Shown: one piece after another, positions 51,876 through 61,349 of the stretch
Layout of the letters: each line of letters opens with the position of its first letter
How positions within the stretch are numbered: position 1 is the stretch's first letter
Translations under genes and position numbers: made by a program
The notes under the pieces: generated by a model
Databases searched by the model: none
The model's input: the letters and a program-made list of their open reading frames with translations, nothing else
What the model was told of the DNA's origin: nothing
Assembly: GCF_001590685.1 (NCBI RefSeq)
Contig: NZ_CP014616.1
Span: 2,231,001-2,295,000, forward strand
DNA: 64,000 nt
Direction: 5' to 3'
Source: Sporosarcina psychrophila
GTDB taxonomy: Bacteria; Bacillota; Bacilli; Bacillales_A; Planococcaceae

Positions 51876-53060
51876 TTGAAGACGGTTATTGAATCACAAG
51901 CAAAGGTCATACTTCATCTAGATATGAATAGTTTTTTCGCATCCGTCGAACAAGCGCATGACCCTTCCTTGAAAGGTATCGCAATGGCGGTTGCCGGTAA
52001 TCCAAAAGCACGGAAAGGCATTCTCGTAACGTGTTCGTATGAAGCAAGATCGTTTGGCATTTACACGACGATGACCGTCGGAGAGGCGAAACGTCTATGT
52101 CCGGATTTGATAATTGTCCCGCCCGATTTCGAAAAATATCGAATCGCTTCGTCTGCAGTTTTCGACTTGTTACGAACCTTTACTGACCTTGTAGAACCGG
52201 TGTCAATTGATGAAGCGTATATCGATATTACTGCGATTGGTGGATTGACCAATGCTGTAAATATTGCATTAGCTATGCAACAACGTCTTTTGCAGGAGCT
52301 TGACCTGCCGTGTTCGATTGGTATCGCGCCGAATAAGTTTCTTGCAAAGACTGCGTCAGATATGAAGAAACCGATGGGTATTACGATTTTACGAAAGAGG
52401 GAAATTGAATCTATCTTGTGGCCACTTCCGGTTATTGAAATGCATGGAATTGGGAAGAGTACAGAGAAAAAGATGAATGAGTTGGGCCTTTACACAATCG
52501 GGGATTTGGCAAAAACAGATGAGATCACCATCAAATCGTCTTTTGGAAAACACGGCATCCGACTACATGAACGTGCAAATGGTATTGACCACCGTTTTGT
52601 AGACCCTGAAGCTGCTGAAGAACGAAAAAGTTTTGGCAGCTCAACCACATTACCGGTAGATGAAACTGATTTGGATGAATGCCTGAAGGTTTTCAAATGG
52701 TTGGCGTCCAAAGTAGCGGCCCGTCTTGATACTAAACAATTAGCCGGCACAGTCGTCATGATCCAAATACGTACAGCAGACTGGCGTAATCATTCTCGAA
52801 GCAGGACGGTCCTTAATCCACTTTATAAAGAACAAGATATTTATAAAGAAGCTGCTGATTTATTTACAAGGCATTGGGATGGCGAACCAATTCGTCTTCT
52901 TGGTATTACCGTATCAAATGTGGTTATGATGAATGAACTGCATGAACAGCTATCAATTTATAACTTTGAAAAACATGCGAAAGAAGAGACAATGGATACT
53001 TTGCTTTCGCAGTTGGAACAAAAATTCGGTCCTGGAACAGTGAAGCGGGGCATGAAATGA
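51876..53060 (+). CDS. dinB: DNA polymerase IV (Y-family)
   Basis: A 394-residue error-prone polymerase. Catalytic motifs: HLDMNSFFASVEQA (first Asp), VTCSYEARSFGI, and LVEPVSIDEAYIDI (Asp-Glu pair). A helix-hairpin-helix and little-finger domain follow (MHGIGKSTEKKMNELGLYTI). The start is TTG with GGAGGGGA before it; the nearer ATG stops after two codons. It lies 16 bases before the RNase Z gene, the same pairing as yqjH and rnz region of B. subtilis. The sliding-clamp motif was not located with certainty. Confidence 0.93.
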   Translation: MKTVIESQAKVILHLDMNSFFASVEQAHDPSLKGIAMAVAGNPKARKGILVTCSYEARSFGIYTTMTVGEAKRLCPDLIIVPPDFEKYRIASSAVFDLLRTFTDLVEPVSIDEAYIDITAIGGLTNAVNIALAMQQRLLQELDLPCSIGIAPNKFLAKTASDMKKPMGITILRKREIESILWPLPVIEMHGIGKSTEKKMNELGLYTIGDLAKTDEITIKSSFGKHGIRLHERANGIDHRFVDPEAAEERKSFGSSTTLPVDETDLDECLKVFKWLASKVAARLDTKQLAGTVVMIQIRTADWRNHSRSRTVLNPLYKEQDIYKEAADLFTRHWDGEPIRLLGITVSNVVMMNELHEQLSIYNFEKHAKEETMDTLLSQLEQKFGPGTVKRGMK

Positions 53061-53076
53061 AAGGTGGATATCCGTT

Positions 53077-54015
53077 ATGGAACTACAATTTTTAGGAACT
53101 GGGGCGGGTATGCCGTCCAAAATGCGTAATACGTCAGCTGTCGTTTTGAATTTATCGGCCGAAGGGGACGGTTATTGGCTATTCGATTGTGGGGAAGCGA
53201 CGCAACACCAGATATTACATACATCGCTAAAACCACGGAAAATCGGCAAGATATTTATCACGCATTTGCACGGCGATCATATTTTCGGATTACCCGGATT
53301 GATTGGCTCGCGCTCATTCCTTGGTGGCGAGGAGCAACTTGACATTTATGGGCCAACTGGGTTGAATGAATGGATTAAGACAACGTTGCGCGTAACCAAT
53401 ACGCATTTAAACTATGAGCTAATTGTTCATGAAATCGGGGAAGGCGTTGTTTTTGAAGATGCCGATTACCGTGTAACTGCGAAAAATTTACAACATATTA
53501 TCCCGTGTTTAGGTTATCGGATTGAGCAAAAGCCTCTTCCAGGAAAGTTACTCATCACCAAAGCGAAAGAAGCGGGTGTACCAAACGGTCCGCTACTGAA
53601 ACAGTTGAAGAGCGGAGAAGATGTGATATTGGAGGACGGGCGAGTTGTTGCCAGTTCGGACGTCACCGGGGAACCGCAAGAAGGATTTATAGTTGCCATT
53701 CTTGGTGATACAAATTATTGTAGTGCCGCTGTTGAACTGGCGCAAGACACGGACATTCTCGTTCACGAGGCTACGTTCGATATAGATACGGGAAATCTGG
53801 CGAAAGAATATGGCCATTCAACAATCGGGGATGCAGCACGGGTAGCGCAAGAAGCAGGAGCTAAAACGCTTATTGCAAATCATATTAGTGCCCGTTTCAT
53901 GCCTAGCGACGTGGCGCAATTGCAAAAACAAGGGGAAGCCACTTTCCCTGCACTCCATATTGCGGAAGACTTCTCACGGTTCGAATGGAAAAATGGTGAA
54001 GTTATTCGGGACTAA
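53077..54015 (+). CDS. rnz: Ribonuclease Z (tRNA 3'-end processing)
   Basis: A 312-residue metallo-beta-lactamase-fold nuclease that trims tRNA 3' ends. Seen: the fold motif THLHGDHIFGLPGLI (HxHxDH), the exosite segment KTTLRVTNTHLNYEL, the HGH-type Asp in LGDTNYC, and the final His in NHISARF. AAAGGTGGA precedes the ATG. It is 16 bases after dinB and ends before a convergent YbaK-like gene. The conventional length (about 307-312) is intact. Confidence 0.94.
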   Translation: MELQFLGTGAGMPSKMRNTSAVVLNLSAEGDGYWLFDCGEATQHQILHTSLKPRKIGKIFITHLHGDHIFGLPGLIGSRSFLGGEEQLDIYGPTGLNEWIKTTLRVTNTHLNYELIVHEIGEGVVFEDADYRVTAKNLQHIIPCLGYRIEQKPLPGKLLITKAKEAGVPNGPLLKQLKSGEDVILEDGRVVASSDVTGEPQEGFIVAILGDTNYCSAAVELAQDTDILVHEATFDIDTGNLAKEYGHSTIGDAARVAQEAGAKTLIANHISARFMPSDVAQLQKQGEATFPALHIAEDFSRFEWKNGEVIRD

Positions 54016-54100
54016 ACATGAATTCAGAGTGATATAGGTGCTTTTCAGCCGTTACATCTACTTGAACATAGCAATATCTTATGTGAAAATATGTAAGCTG

Positions 54101-54137
54101 AAACCCGATTTTTCCTATTGCAGGAAGAATCGGGTTT
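54101..54137. terminator. Hairpin between rnz and YbaK-like gene
   Basis: AAACCCGATTTTTCCT pairs with AGGAAGAATCGGGTTT with one mismatch. No long T run, so moderate strength. Confidence 0.6.
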
Positions 54138-54154
54138 AGTGTATGTATCAAACA

Positions 54155-54631
54155 TTATTTTACAGAAATAACTTGTCCATTTGTCATTTTCTCGAGTTCA
54201 TCTGGTGTTAATTGAAATACTGCTTTCGGATGTCCAGCAGCAGCCCAGATCGTTTCATACTTGAAAAGGTCTTCGTCAATTAAGGTTAGTACAGAGTTTT
54301 TATGCCCTAATGGAGGAACCCCGCCAATAACAAATCCTGTGGATTCACGGACAAAATCAGCGTCTGCTTTACATAGTTTGTCATTTAGCGTTTGAGCAAC
54401 TAGTTTCTCATCAATGCGATTGATTCCACTCGCAACAACTAATAGCGGCTCATTTGTACTTTTTAGTTTGAATATAATCGATTTAGCAATCTGCGCGACC
54501 TCACACCCTAAGGCATCTGCCGCTTCTTGAGCAGTTCGAGCGCTGTCTGTCAATTTGACGACCTCGTTTGGATGTCCTAATTCCAATAGTTTCTCTTGTA
54601 CTTGTTTAACACTAGTCGTTAACTTCTGCAT
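54155..54631 (-). CDS. YbaK/EbsC family aminoacyl-tRNA deacylase
   Basis: A 158-residue editing-domain protein that clears mischarged tRNAs such as Cys-tRNA(Pro). Seen: the segment CEVAQIAKSIIFKL, the catalytic-type Lys in KLVAQTLNDKLCKAD, the G-x-x-P signature GFVIGGVPPLGHKN, and the C-terminal IWAAAGHPKAVFQLTPDEL. AAGGGAT precedes the ATG. It is a lone gene. The exact substrate (Cys-, Ala- or Pro-tRNA) is not settled. Confidence 0.87.
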   Translation of the reverse strand: MQKLTTSVKQVQEKLLELGHPNEVVKLTDSARTAQEAADALGCEVAQIAKSIIFKLKSTNEPLLVVASGINRIDEKLVAQTLNDKLCKADADFVRESTGFVIGGVPPLGHKNSVLTLIDEDLFKYETIWAAAGHPKAVFQLTPDELEKMTNGQVISVK

Positions 54632-54893
54632 TTATCTCAATCCCTTCAAACATTTTCGTTTAATAGACAATATTCTACAAAGTTATAACCTTTACCTTTA
54701 TTTTTGGTGAACACTCAGAAAGGTTATATAACTCCATTAGGAGATATTTGGAACTACTACAGAGAATTGAATGAGTTAGACAAATACTTTATCTGGTTCG
54801 TGAAGTTTCCACGAATTTAATATCTCGAGTAGGTGAATAAATTATATTTACTATTTGTAGATACCTAAGAGGATACTCTACAGGCATATCACT
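54632..54893. other. Intergenic region with a coding-like fragment
   Basis: A 37-codon open frame on the plus strand at 54707-54820 encodes a plausible segment (YITPLGDIWNYYRELNELDK then YFIWFVKFPRI) but has no ribosome site and no complete fold. It may be a relic of a larger gene. The rest is AT-rich and shows nothing else. Confidence 0.35.
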
Positions 54894-54942
54894 AAAAAAG
54901 TAGTAGTGCGAACCTGTGCCAGGGTTTGCACTACTACTTTTT
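54894..54942. terminator. Terminator near namA
   Basis: AAAAAAGTAGTAGTGC pairs with GCACTACTACTTTTT; the inner AACC/GGTT helps. It lies just past the namA stop on the minus strand. Confidence 0.87.
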
Positions 54943-54982
54943 CATTTATAAATTACTGTCCAATATTGGCAGGATAACTTAT

Positions 54983-56002
54983 TTAAAACATCCAGCCTCG
55001 CTCATACTGTTTCGGCGACTGGATCTCAACACGAAGGTCTTTTGCCGCTGTATATGCCCAGTACGGGTCGCGCAATAGTTCGCGTGCCAGCAAAATCATA
55101 TCGGCGCGGCCGTTTTTCAAGATTTCTTCTGCTTGGATACCAGTTGTGATCAGGCCAACTGCGCCCGTTAATATATCGGCACCATCTTTAATTGTTTCCG
55201 AAAATTTCACTTGATAGCCAGGAAATGAATCAATTGCGGCTGGGACGACCGCTCCGGAACTAACATCAATTAGATCGACGCCTTGCTCTTTCATCCACTT
55301 CGCCATTTCAATGTACGCAACGGACGTCATGCCTCCGTCAGTATAATCATGTGCGGATATTCGGACGAGCAAGGGACCTTCCCAAACAGTGCGAACTACG
55401 TCGATAATTTCACGTAACAAGCGATAGCGGTTTACTGCAGAGCCGCCGTAATCATCCGTCCGTTTATTCGATAAAGGCGACAAGAATTCATTAATAAGAT
55501 AGCCATGTGCACCATGGAGTTCAATGACGTCAAACCCGGCTTTCTTCGCACGAATTGCACCTTCCTTGAATGCTTGTACAGTCGTTTTTATATCGTCTAT
55601 AGTCATTTCAACAGGCGATTTATACTTTTCATTGAATGCAATTGCGGACGGTGCATAAATATCGCCGTCAACTGTCGCTTTACGTCCAGCATGTGCGAGC
55701 TGGATGCCCGTTTTCGCGCCATGCTGTTGCATGAGATGGACCACTTCTGTTAATCCCGCAATATGATCGTCGCTCCAGATGCCAAGATCTTGTGAGGAAA
55801 TTCGTCCCGCAGGTTGTACTGCTGTAGCCTCAACAATGATAAGGCCAACTTGACCGACAGCACGTGTGGCGTAATGTGTCTTATGCCAATCCTCAATCAT
55901 TCCGTCTTCGTTATGGCTCGAATACATACACATCGGTGACATAACGATGCGGTTTTTAAATTCAACATCGCGTATTGTAAATGGTTCAAATAACTTTGCC
56001 AT
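54983..56002 (-). CDS. namA: NADPH dehydrogenase NamA (old yellow enzyme YqjM)
   Basis: A 339-residue FMN-dependent ene-reductase. Seen: [12 protein letters not shown] (Cys and Tyr lining the flavin), the active-site pair in [24 protein letters not shown]-type [17 protein letters not shown], and the C-terminal YERGW whose Arg reaches the neighbouring subunit. The sequence order matches B. subtilis YqjM. TAGGGGGG precedes the ATG. It reduces activated alkenes such as nitro-olefins and enones; the physiological substrate is unknown. Monocistronic. Confidence 0.94.
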   Translation of the reverse strand: MAKLFEPFTIRDVEFKNRIVMSPMCMYSSHNEDGMIEDWHKTHYATRAVGQVGLIIVEATAVQPAGRISSQDLGIWSDDHIAGLTEVVHLMQQHGAKTGIQLAHAGRKATVDGDIYAPSAIAFNEKYKSPVEMTIDDIKTTVQAFKEGAIRAKKAGFDVIELHGAHGYLINEFLSPLSNKRTDDYGGSAVNRYRLLREIIDVVRTVWEGPLLVRISAHDYTDGGMTSVAYIEMAKWMKEQGVDLIDVSSGAVVPAAIDSFPGYQVKFSETIKDGADILTGAVGLITTGIQAEEILKNGRADMILLARELLRDPYWAYTAAKDLRVEIQSPKQYERGWMF

Positions 56003-56197
56003 GTTTTTAACCCCCTAAATGATTAATACGATTAGTATAACAAATGCGGGAATATAAGGCGGGGGTCCCGACTTGGAAAGATGATTGGCATTAACACGAT
56101 TTTTCAAAAAAAGTGTCAGAGAACGACCCCCTAAATAGCAGGAGAAGTTATCACCATTCTAGAAGAGTTATCTATCAAAGGAAAAGTTGGTGGGAAA

Positions 56198-56403
56198 ATG
56201 GAGGCTTTTTTAGTTATAGATGTGCAAAATGGAATAGTGAATTTCGGTAATTTTCAAGAGAGCTGTCAATAATCAAGATTGTTATTAAGGATTTCAAGGC
56301 TAATGGAAAACCTGTTATTTTCATTAGGCATTGGTCAGATGCAATTGAAGTATTGGATTACGAGGAATTTGTCAAAGAGTATAAACTATCTAACTTACGT
56401 TGA
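56198..56403 (+). pseudogene. Isochorismatase-like cysteine hydrolase, truncated and frameshifted
   Basis: Begins MEAFLVIDVQNGIVNFG, the first strand and Asp of the isochorismatase fold, and stops at CQ-TAA. The second half of the piece in another frame reads IKIVIKDFKANGKPVIFIRH and stops at 56403. The catalytic Lys and Cys region is missing, and the span is 206 bases. A relic of a short gene in front of the accessory right-hand block. Confidence 0.7.
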
Positions 56404-56445
56404 AGCAAAGATATGACTTAAAACAGATACATTGGGGGAATAAAA

Positions 56446-57480
56446 GTGAACATAAAAATTACAGAGCAGATTGCAAAAATTCAAAGTAGTAATCATTTCT
56501 CAGGTACTGTATTTGTTAAAGATGGGGAAAGGATTTTGGCAGATGTAAGCTATGGTTATGCCAATCGTTCTGAACAATTAAAAAATCAAACAACATCTCG
56601 ATATGGAATAGCGTCTGGATGTAAGCTTTTCACATCAATTGCAATTTGTCAGCTTGTAGAAGAAGGAAAACTATCTTTTGATACGACTATAGGAGAATGT
56701 CTTGATTTAGATTTTCCGTATTTAGACGAAAAGATAACCATCCACCATTTACTGACGCATACTACAGGAATGCCAGATTATTTCGATGAAGAAGTCATGG
56801 ATGACTTTGAGGAACTGTGGGTCAAAAATCCGATGTATCACTTAAGACGTTTGAGCGACTTTTTGCCACTTTTTCAAAATGAGCACATGAAATCTCCGAA
56901 AGTAGGGCGGTTTCACTACAATAATGCAGGTTATATTTTGCTAGGTTTGATAGTTGAACAAGTAAGTGGACTTGTCTTTACTGACTACGTTGAAGAACGT
57001 ATTTTTAAAGAAGTCGGCATGTTAGAATCAGGATACTTTGCGTTTGATGCTCTTCCGCAAGGGACTGCTTTAGGGTATATAGATAATTCAGACGGAACAT
57101 GGAAAACGAATATTTATTCACTACCAGTAAAAGGCGGTTCGGATGGCGGAGCATATGTAACAGCAAAAGATATGGTTAGGCTATGGGAAGCCTTGATGAA
57201 CCATCGACTTCTAAATGAGGTACTAACCAATCAGTTACTCACGGCTCATACTCAAGTCGATGAAGATAGCTTTTATGGATATGGCATATGGATTAAGAAA
57301 AATGAAAAAGGTGTATTTAAGTATCATGTAATGGGCTATGATCCTGGAGTTAGCTTTCACTCCGCTTATTTTCCCAATTCATCTCAAATAGTTGTTGTAT
57401 GCTCAAACAAGTCAACAGGAGCATCTGACATTATGAATGGAATTGAAGAGGAACTGACAAGGTTCCAAGCCTTTAAATAA
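56446..57480 (+). CDS. Serine hydrolase of the beta-lactamase (class C) family
   Basis: A 344-residue enzyme with SxxK motif in YGIASGCKLFTSIAIC, the YxN pair in RFHYNNAGYILLG and a final GSDGGAYVTAKD / KGG-like turn. These fit the serine hydrolase / penicillin-binding fold used by beta-lactamases, D-aminopeptidases and esterases. There is no signal peptide, so it probably acts inside the cell. The start is GTG, with GGGGGAAT before it. The composition is more AT-rich than the core genes. Substrate unknown; not evidence of beta-lactam resistance by itself. Confidence 0.85.
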   Translation: MNIKITEQIAKIQSSNHFSGTVFVKDGERILADVSYGYANRSEQLKNQTTSRYGIASGCKLFTSIAICQLVEEGKLSFDTTIGECLDLDFPYLDEKITIHHLLTHTTGMPDYFDEEVMDDFEELWVKNPMYHLRRLSDFLPLFQNEHMKSPKVGRFHYNNAGYILLGLIVEQVSGLVFTDYVEERIFKEVGMLESGYFAFDALPQGTALGYIDNSDGTWKTNIYSLPVKGGSDGGAYVTAKDMVRLWEALMNHRLLNEVLTNQLLTAHTQVDEDSFYGYGIWIKKNEKGVFKYHVMGYDPGVSFHSAYFPNSSQIVVVCSNKSTGASDIMNGIEEELTRFQAFK

Positions 57481-57534
57481 AAAATGACTTGAACCTTATT
57501 AAAATTGACGAAGAGGAGAGTGGGAAAGTTAGAT

Positions 57535-58095
57535 ATGGGGATTTTTTTGATTGGGGAATATCTTAAAAGTGAAAGAGTAATAATGCGAGAAATTGAAGAG
57601 AAAGATTGGGTAGATGTTCATAAATATGCATCGCAACAACTAGTGTGTCAGTACCAACCGTGGGGACCAAACTCTGAGGAGGAATCTGAAGAGTTTGTAA
57701 AACAAGTTATTGTAGATGCAAAAAAGAAACCAAGAAGTCGATTTGTATTTGCCATAATTTTAAGGGAAAACGGAAACATGATTGGGGCAGCTGAGTTAAA
57801 TATCCAAGATTATAGCAATAAAATCGGAGAAATTGGCTACATTATAAATCCAGATTTTTGGGGAATGGGATATGCAACAGAGGCAGCGAAATTGGTAATT
57901 GAATTCAGTTTTAAAAATTTTAATCTCCATCGTATTTATGCGACATGCGACCCAAGAAATGTTGCTTCATCAAAGGTGCTAGAGAAAATAGGCATGACAA
58001 AAGAAGGTAGAATACGTGAGGATTTACTACTAAAAGATGGATGGCGTGATTCCCTTTTATACAGTATTTTAGTTCATGAGTGGAGTGGAAAATAG
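57535..58095 (+). CDS. GNAT acetyltransferase, RimJ/RimL-like
   Basis: A 186-residue acetyltransferase. Seen: SERVIMREIEEKDWVDVHKY, FAIILRENGNMIGAAELNI, and the acetyl-CoA motif EIGYIINPDFWGMGYATEAA, then NFNLHRIYATCDPRNVASSK, VLEKIGMTKEGRIRE, a standard layout for the RimJ/RimL and antibiotic-acetylating group. The start is ambiguous: ATG 57535 fits the family, whereas TTG 57505 lies closer to GACGAAGAGGAG. It sits beside other possible resistance genes. The target is unknown. Confidence 0.87.
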   Translation: MGIFLIGEYLKSERVIMREIEEKDWVDVHKYASQQLVCQYQPWGPNSEEESEEFVKQVIVDAKKKPRSRFVFAIILRENGNMIGAAELNIQDYSNKIGEIGYIINPDFWGMGYATEAAKLVIEFSFKNFNLHRIYATCDPRNVASSKVLEKIGMTKEGRIREDLLLKDGWRDSLLYSILVHEWSGK

Positions 58096-58218
58096 AGTGC
58101 TAAATTTTCACCAAAAGATGATAAATAACTTTAATACCGAATCGATTTCTTTGCAAAAAAAACGAGTGAAAGTTACTACTATATATAAATATAGTTTTGA
58201 CTGATAGAAGGGGAAATT

Positions 58219-58707
58219 ATGAATAGAGAACATTATTTATATGAAGAATTTATATGTATTTCTGGATTATTAAACCAACAGTTAGACATTGTACCCGTCT
58301 TATATGGTTCATTAGGTCTTGGAAAAGTAACAAATATCGACTTTTCTCCTCAAGATATTGATATACTTGTGCCCTTAACTTATTTAGAAGAAAAATGGAA
58401 ATTTCTCCAACATACCATGGAACAGCTAGGCTATAGAATGGTTAACTTACAGGAACATGAATTTATTAAAAATGATATTAAAATTGGGTTTGCTTTTACG
58501 GAAGATTTATTGGAATTTGCGGATGTAGATTATACAAGTTTAAACCTATTTGAAGATGCTGGTTCAGAATACTATTTACCTACGATTTTGGATTTCGTTA
58601 AAGTCTATAATAAATCGCTAGAAGATGGCTATAGAAGAACAAAAAATAACAATAAGGACTTGGATAAATTAGAGATTTTAAATATAATTATACAGAATAC
58701 ATTATAA
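58219..58707 (+). CDS. Nucleotidyltransferase-like protein
   Basis: A 162-residue protein. The motif PVLYGSLGLGKVTNIDFSP then QDIDILVPLTYL resembles the GS-x(n)-DxD core of nucleotidyltransferases, with Gly-Ser and an Asp-Ile-Asp metal pair. The rest (HEFIKNDIKIGFAFTEDLLE, then a Leu/Asn-rich end) is unfamiliar, so the family is inferred from the motif. AAGGGGAAATT precedes the ATG. Such genes include aminoglycoside or lincosamide nucleotidylyltransferases and toxin-antitoxin NTases; no choice is justified here. Confidence 0.6.
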   Translation: MNREHYLYEEFICISGLLNQQLDIVPVLYGSLGLGKVTNIDFSPQDIDILVPLTYLEEKWKFLQHTMEQLGYRMVNLQEHEFIKNDIKIGFAFTEDLLEFADVDYTSLNLFEDAGSEYYLPTILDFVKVYNKSLEDGYRRTKNNNKDLDKLEILNIIIQNTL

Positions 58708-58939
58708 TTACAATGAATATAAGTTCTCAAAATGGCATAGTCTAAATGAGGAAATAACTTACATAAAAGTAACTAGATTAAGTTTTACAATCGAAATAAT
58801 TTTTGGGGCAACTCATTATTCACAAATCCCATATGTAATGCATGGTGACTCCTTTACTTGTAATAATCCACTGTAGTGTATCGCTGACGTTGTGATACAA
58901 GTATGGTTAACATGACCACGAAATACGTTTATTTATTAT
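58708..58939. other. Intergenic stretch before T-box promoter
   Basis: AT-rich, with no gene or hairpin of note. Confidence 0.4.
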
Positions 58940-58968
58940 TTGCATTTACACACACACTTCTCTATAAT
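58940..58968 (+). promoter_or_regulatory. Sigma-A promoter of T-box transcript
   Basis: TTGCAT at 58940-58945 and TATAAT at 58963-58968 with 17 bases between; it starts the methionyl-tRNA synthetase leader. Confidence 0.7.
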
Positions 58969-58992
58969 CAATTCAAACCTTATATCAAACGG

Positions 58993-59280
58993 CAATGACG
59001 AGGAAAAGTAATGAGACGATGTTATATAGAGAGCTTCTGTTGGTGGAAATGAAGCAAACTAGTCTGATGAACATGATCTCCGAGCTTTGCACTGAAAATC
59101 CGCGGATGAGTAGGCTGCAACAAGATTTGGCACTTGTTACAAATGTCAAAGTATACTCGCAGGATTTGTAGCGACGTACTTACTAAGACAAGTGGCGTGA
59201 GCTATTTGTGAACTAAGGTGGTACCACGAGTGAAATATTAACCTCGTCCTTATCGATACGATAAGTGGCGGGGTTTTTTG
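58993..59280 (+). promoter_or_regulatory. T-box riboswitch, methionine-type
   Basis: A tRNA-sensing leader. The T-box sequence AAGGTGGTACCACG is at 59215-59228, and a stem I region with GAACATGATC and GAGCTTTGC precedes it. The likely specifier codon is ATG at 59073-59075, which fits uncharged tRNA(Met) and the downstream methionyl-tRNA synthetase gene. The terminator arm AACCTCGTCCTTATCG pairs with CGATAAGTGGCGGGGTT (59240-59277), followed by a T run, so uncharged tRNA would raise expression by antitermination. The specifier assignment is by eye. Confidence 0.85.
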
Positions 59281-59305
59281 TATGCCCTAAAAAGGAGGAA
59301 TTGGT

Positions 59306-60937
59306 TTGAGCATTTTAATTGGGGGCGCGTGGCCATATGCCAATGGGTCATTGCATTTAGGTCATATCGCAGCGTTGTTACCGGGGGATATTTTAGCGAG
59401 GTATTACCGACTAAAGGGTGAATCCGTCTTATATGTGTCTGGTAGCGATTGTAATGGTACACCTATTTCGATTAGGGCCAATCAAGAAGGGCTAGCGATT
59501 CAAGATATCGCAGATCGCTATCATCAAGAATTTATAGAAAGCTTTGCGATACTGGGATTTAGTTATGATTTTTATTCCAGAACGGATAGTCAACAACATC
59601 ATGAAGTTGTCCAGCGGATTTTCTTGCAGCTACTTGAGAATGGATATATTTATAAAAAAGAGATTGAACAAACCTATTGTGAGTTTGACCACCAATTTTT
59701 ACCAGACCGCTATGTGGAGGGAGTTTGTCCGAACTGTGGACATCCATCTCGTGGGGATCAATGTGATAATTGTTCAACCATCCTTGATCCGCTTGATTTA
59801 ATTGACCGTAAATGCAAAATTTGTGGCAATGAACCAACCACAAAGGCAACGGAACACTTCTACTTTTCATTAAGTTCATTTCAACATGAGCTAGAAGAGC
59901 AAGTTAAGAAGGTTCGGGCAAACAAAGCGTGGAGAGAAAATGCCATCCATTTATCAGAAAGATATTTGACAGAAGGTTTACATGACCGCGCTGTGTCCAG
60001 AGATTTACAAAATGGAGTTAGTGTCCCAGTACAAGGTTATGAGGATAAAAAAGTATACGTTTGGATTGAAGCAGTATCAGGTTATTATTCGGCCAGTCAA
60101 CAATGGGCGATTGACACTAATCAAAATGATGAAGCTTTTTGGAATGAAGAGACCGTATCTTACTATGTACATGGGAAAGACAACATTCCCTTCCACTCGA
60201 TTATTTGGCCATCTATTTTATCGGGTATTGGAAAGGACGCTTTTCCAACACATATCGTTTCAAACGAGTACTTAACATTAGAAAAAATGAAACTATCAAC
60301 GAGCAAAAACTGGGCTGTGTGGGTTCCCGCCATTTTGGAAAGTTATGATCCTGACTCCATTCGATACTTTCTAACTGCAAATGCACCTGAAAATAGAGAC
60401 GCTGATTTTTCGTGGCGTGAATTCATTTTCAGTCATAATTCTGAGCTTCTTGGTGCTTACGGTAACCTCGTAAATCGGACGTTGAAGTTTATTGACAAAT
60501 CATTTGAAGGGGCTGTTTCTGGTAACCTGGATTTAGATATTGTAGAAATGACTCAATCTAGATATGGTGAGATTGGTCACTTGATTGAACAAGGTCATTT
60601 CAAACAAGCGATTGAAACGATTTTTGAAACCATTCGCTTCGGAAATAAATACTTTGATACAAAACAACCTTGGAAAGAAATCCATGAGAACAGGGAAGAG
60701 TGCAAGAATATTTTACTTACATGTGTGCATATTATTGCAAATTGTGCTCAGTTATTATCGCCATTCCTACCTTTTTCAAGTGATAAAGTAAAAGCAATGT
60801 TGAATTTAGCACCATTTACTTGGGAACCCATAGAAAAATCAATATATCAAACCTTTCAAGTAAGTCCTTTATTTGAACGAATCGATTTAAATCAGATTGA
60901 GATCGAATTAGAAAAGTTGAAATTGAATGCAATATAA
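59306..60937 (+). CDS. metG: Methionyl-tRNA synthetase, compact form
   Basis: A 543-residue class I synthetase that charges tRNA(Met). Seen: the HIGH-type motif [17 protein letters not shown], a zinc-knuckle insert with Cys pairs ([16 protein letters not shown] and [10 protein letters not shown]), [13 protein letters not shown], the KMSKS-type element [14 protein letters not shown], and an anticodon-binding domain. It lacks the C-terminal tRNA-binding domain of the roughly 660-residue Bacillus MetS, and the KMSKS variant is of the STS type. The start is TTG, after AAAGGAGGAA. Controlled by the T-box. It is probably a second synthetase, and some such enzymes resist inhibitors of the first; this is inference. 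Confidence 0.87.
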   Translation: MSILIGGAWPYANGSLHLGHIAALLPGDILARYYRLKGESVLYVSGSDCNGTPISIRANQEGLAIQDIADRYHQEFIESFAILGFSYDFYSRTDSQQHHEVVQRIFLQLLENGYIYKKEIEQTYCEFDHQFLPDRYVEGVCPNCGHPSRGDQCDNCSTILDPLDLIDRKCKICGNEPTTKATEHFYFSLSSFQHELEEQVKKVRANKAWRENAIHLSERYLTEGLHDRAVSRDLQNGVSVPVQGYEDKKVYVWIEAVSGYYSASQQWAIDTNQNDEAFWNEETVSYYVHGKDNIPFHSIIWPSILSGIGKDAFPTHIVSNEYLTLEKMKLSTSKNWAVWVPAILESYDPDSIRYFLTANAPENRDADFSWREFIFSHNSELLGAYGNLVNRTLKFIDKSFEGAVSGNLDLDIVEMTQSRYGEIGHLIEQGHFKQAIETIFETIRFGNKYFDTKQPWKEIHENREECKNILLTCVHIIANCAQLLSPFLPFSSDKVKAMLNLAPFTWEPIEKSIYQTFQVSPLFERIDLNQIEIELEKLKLNAI

Positions 60938-61349
60938 GCAAAGGCTCGAGAGTATAACAATAACTAAACCGCTATTCAACGTTGTAAGTTAATAACATCG
61001 AGGGCTTACTCCCTAGGAAGCGTTGATGGGAAAAATCAAATGCTGGATAAGGCTAAATCTTTTGTCAGAAAGTCTTCAATACTAAACTATTTCACAAAAT
61101 ATGAGTTGCGCTATATCCCTCAAAAAAATCATTTCATATTGAGTGGTTCCGAAATGCGAAATATTATGATAATATCTATGTATCTATGAAAGGTGGAGTT
61201 TATTATGAAAAAAACTACTATTATCTATCGATGCAACGTCTTAGAGGAAACGATCGGCGACTAATCGGGTAAATTAAATTATTTAAAAAGACTATTTTTA
61301 AATAAAAAGAAATGCTCGATTGCTCGTTCGAATTATAGGGGGAGCATTC
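60938..61349. other. Gap between metG and methyltransferase
   Basis: Non-coding and AT-rich except for a 19-codon ORF at 61205-61264, treated separately. No terminator was found directly after metG. Confidence 0.4.
61205..61264 (+). CDS. Possible 19-residue leader peptide
   Basis: A short frame encoding MKKTTIIYRCNVLEETIGD preceded by a good AAAGGTGGAG ribosome site, 85 bases before the methyltransferase start. It could be a translational leader regulating that gene, as in ribosome-arrest leaders of resistance genes, or the start of a decayed gene. No arrest motif was recognised. Confidence 0.35.
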   Translation: MKKTTIIYRCNVLEETIGD

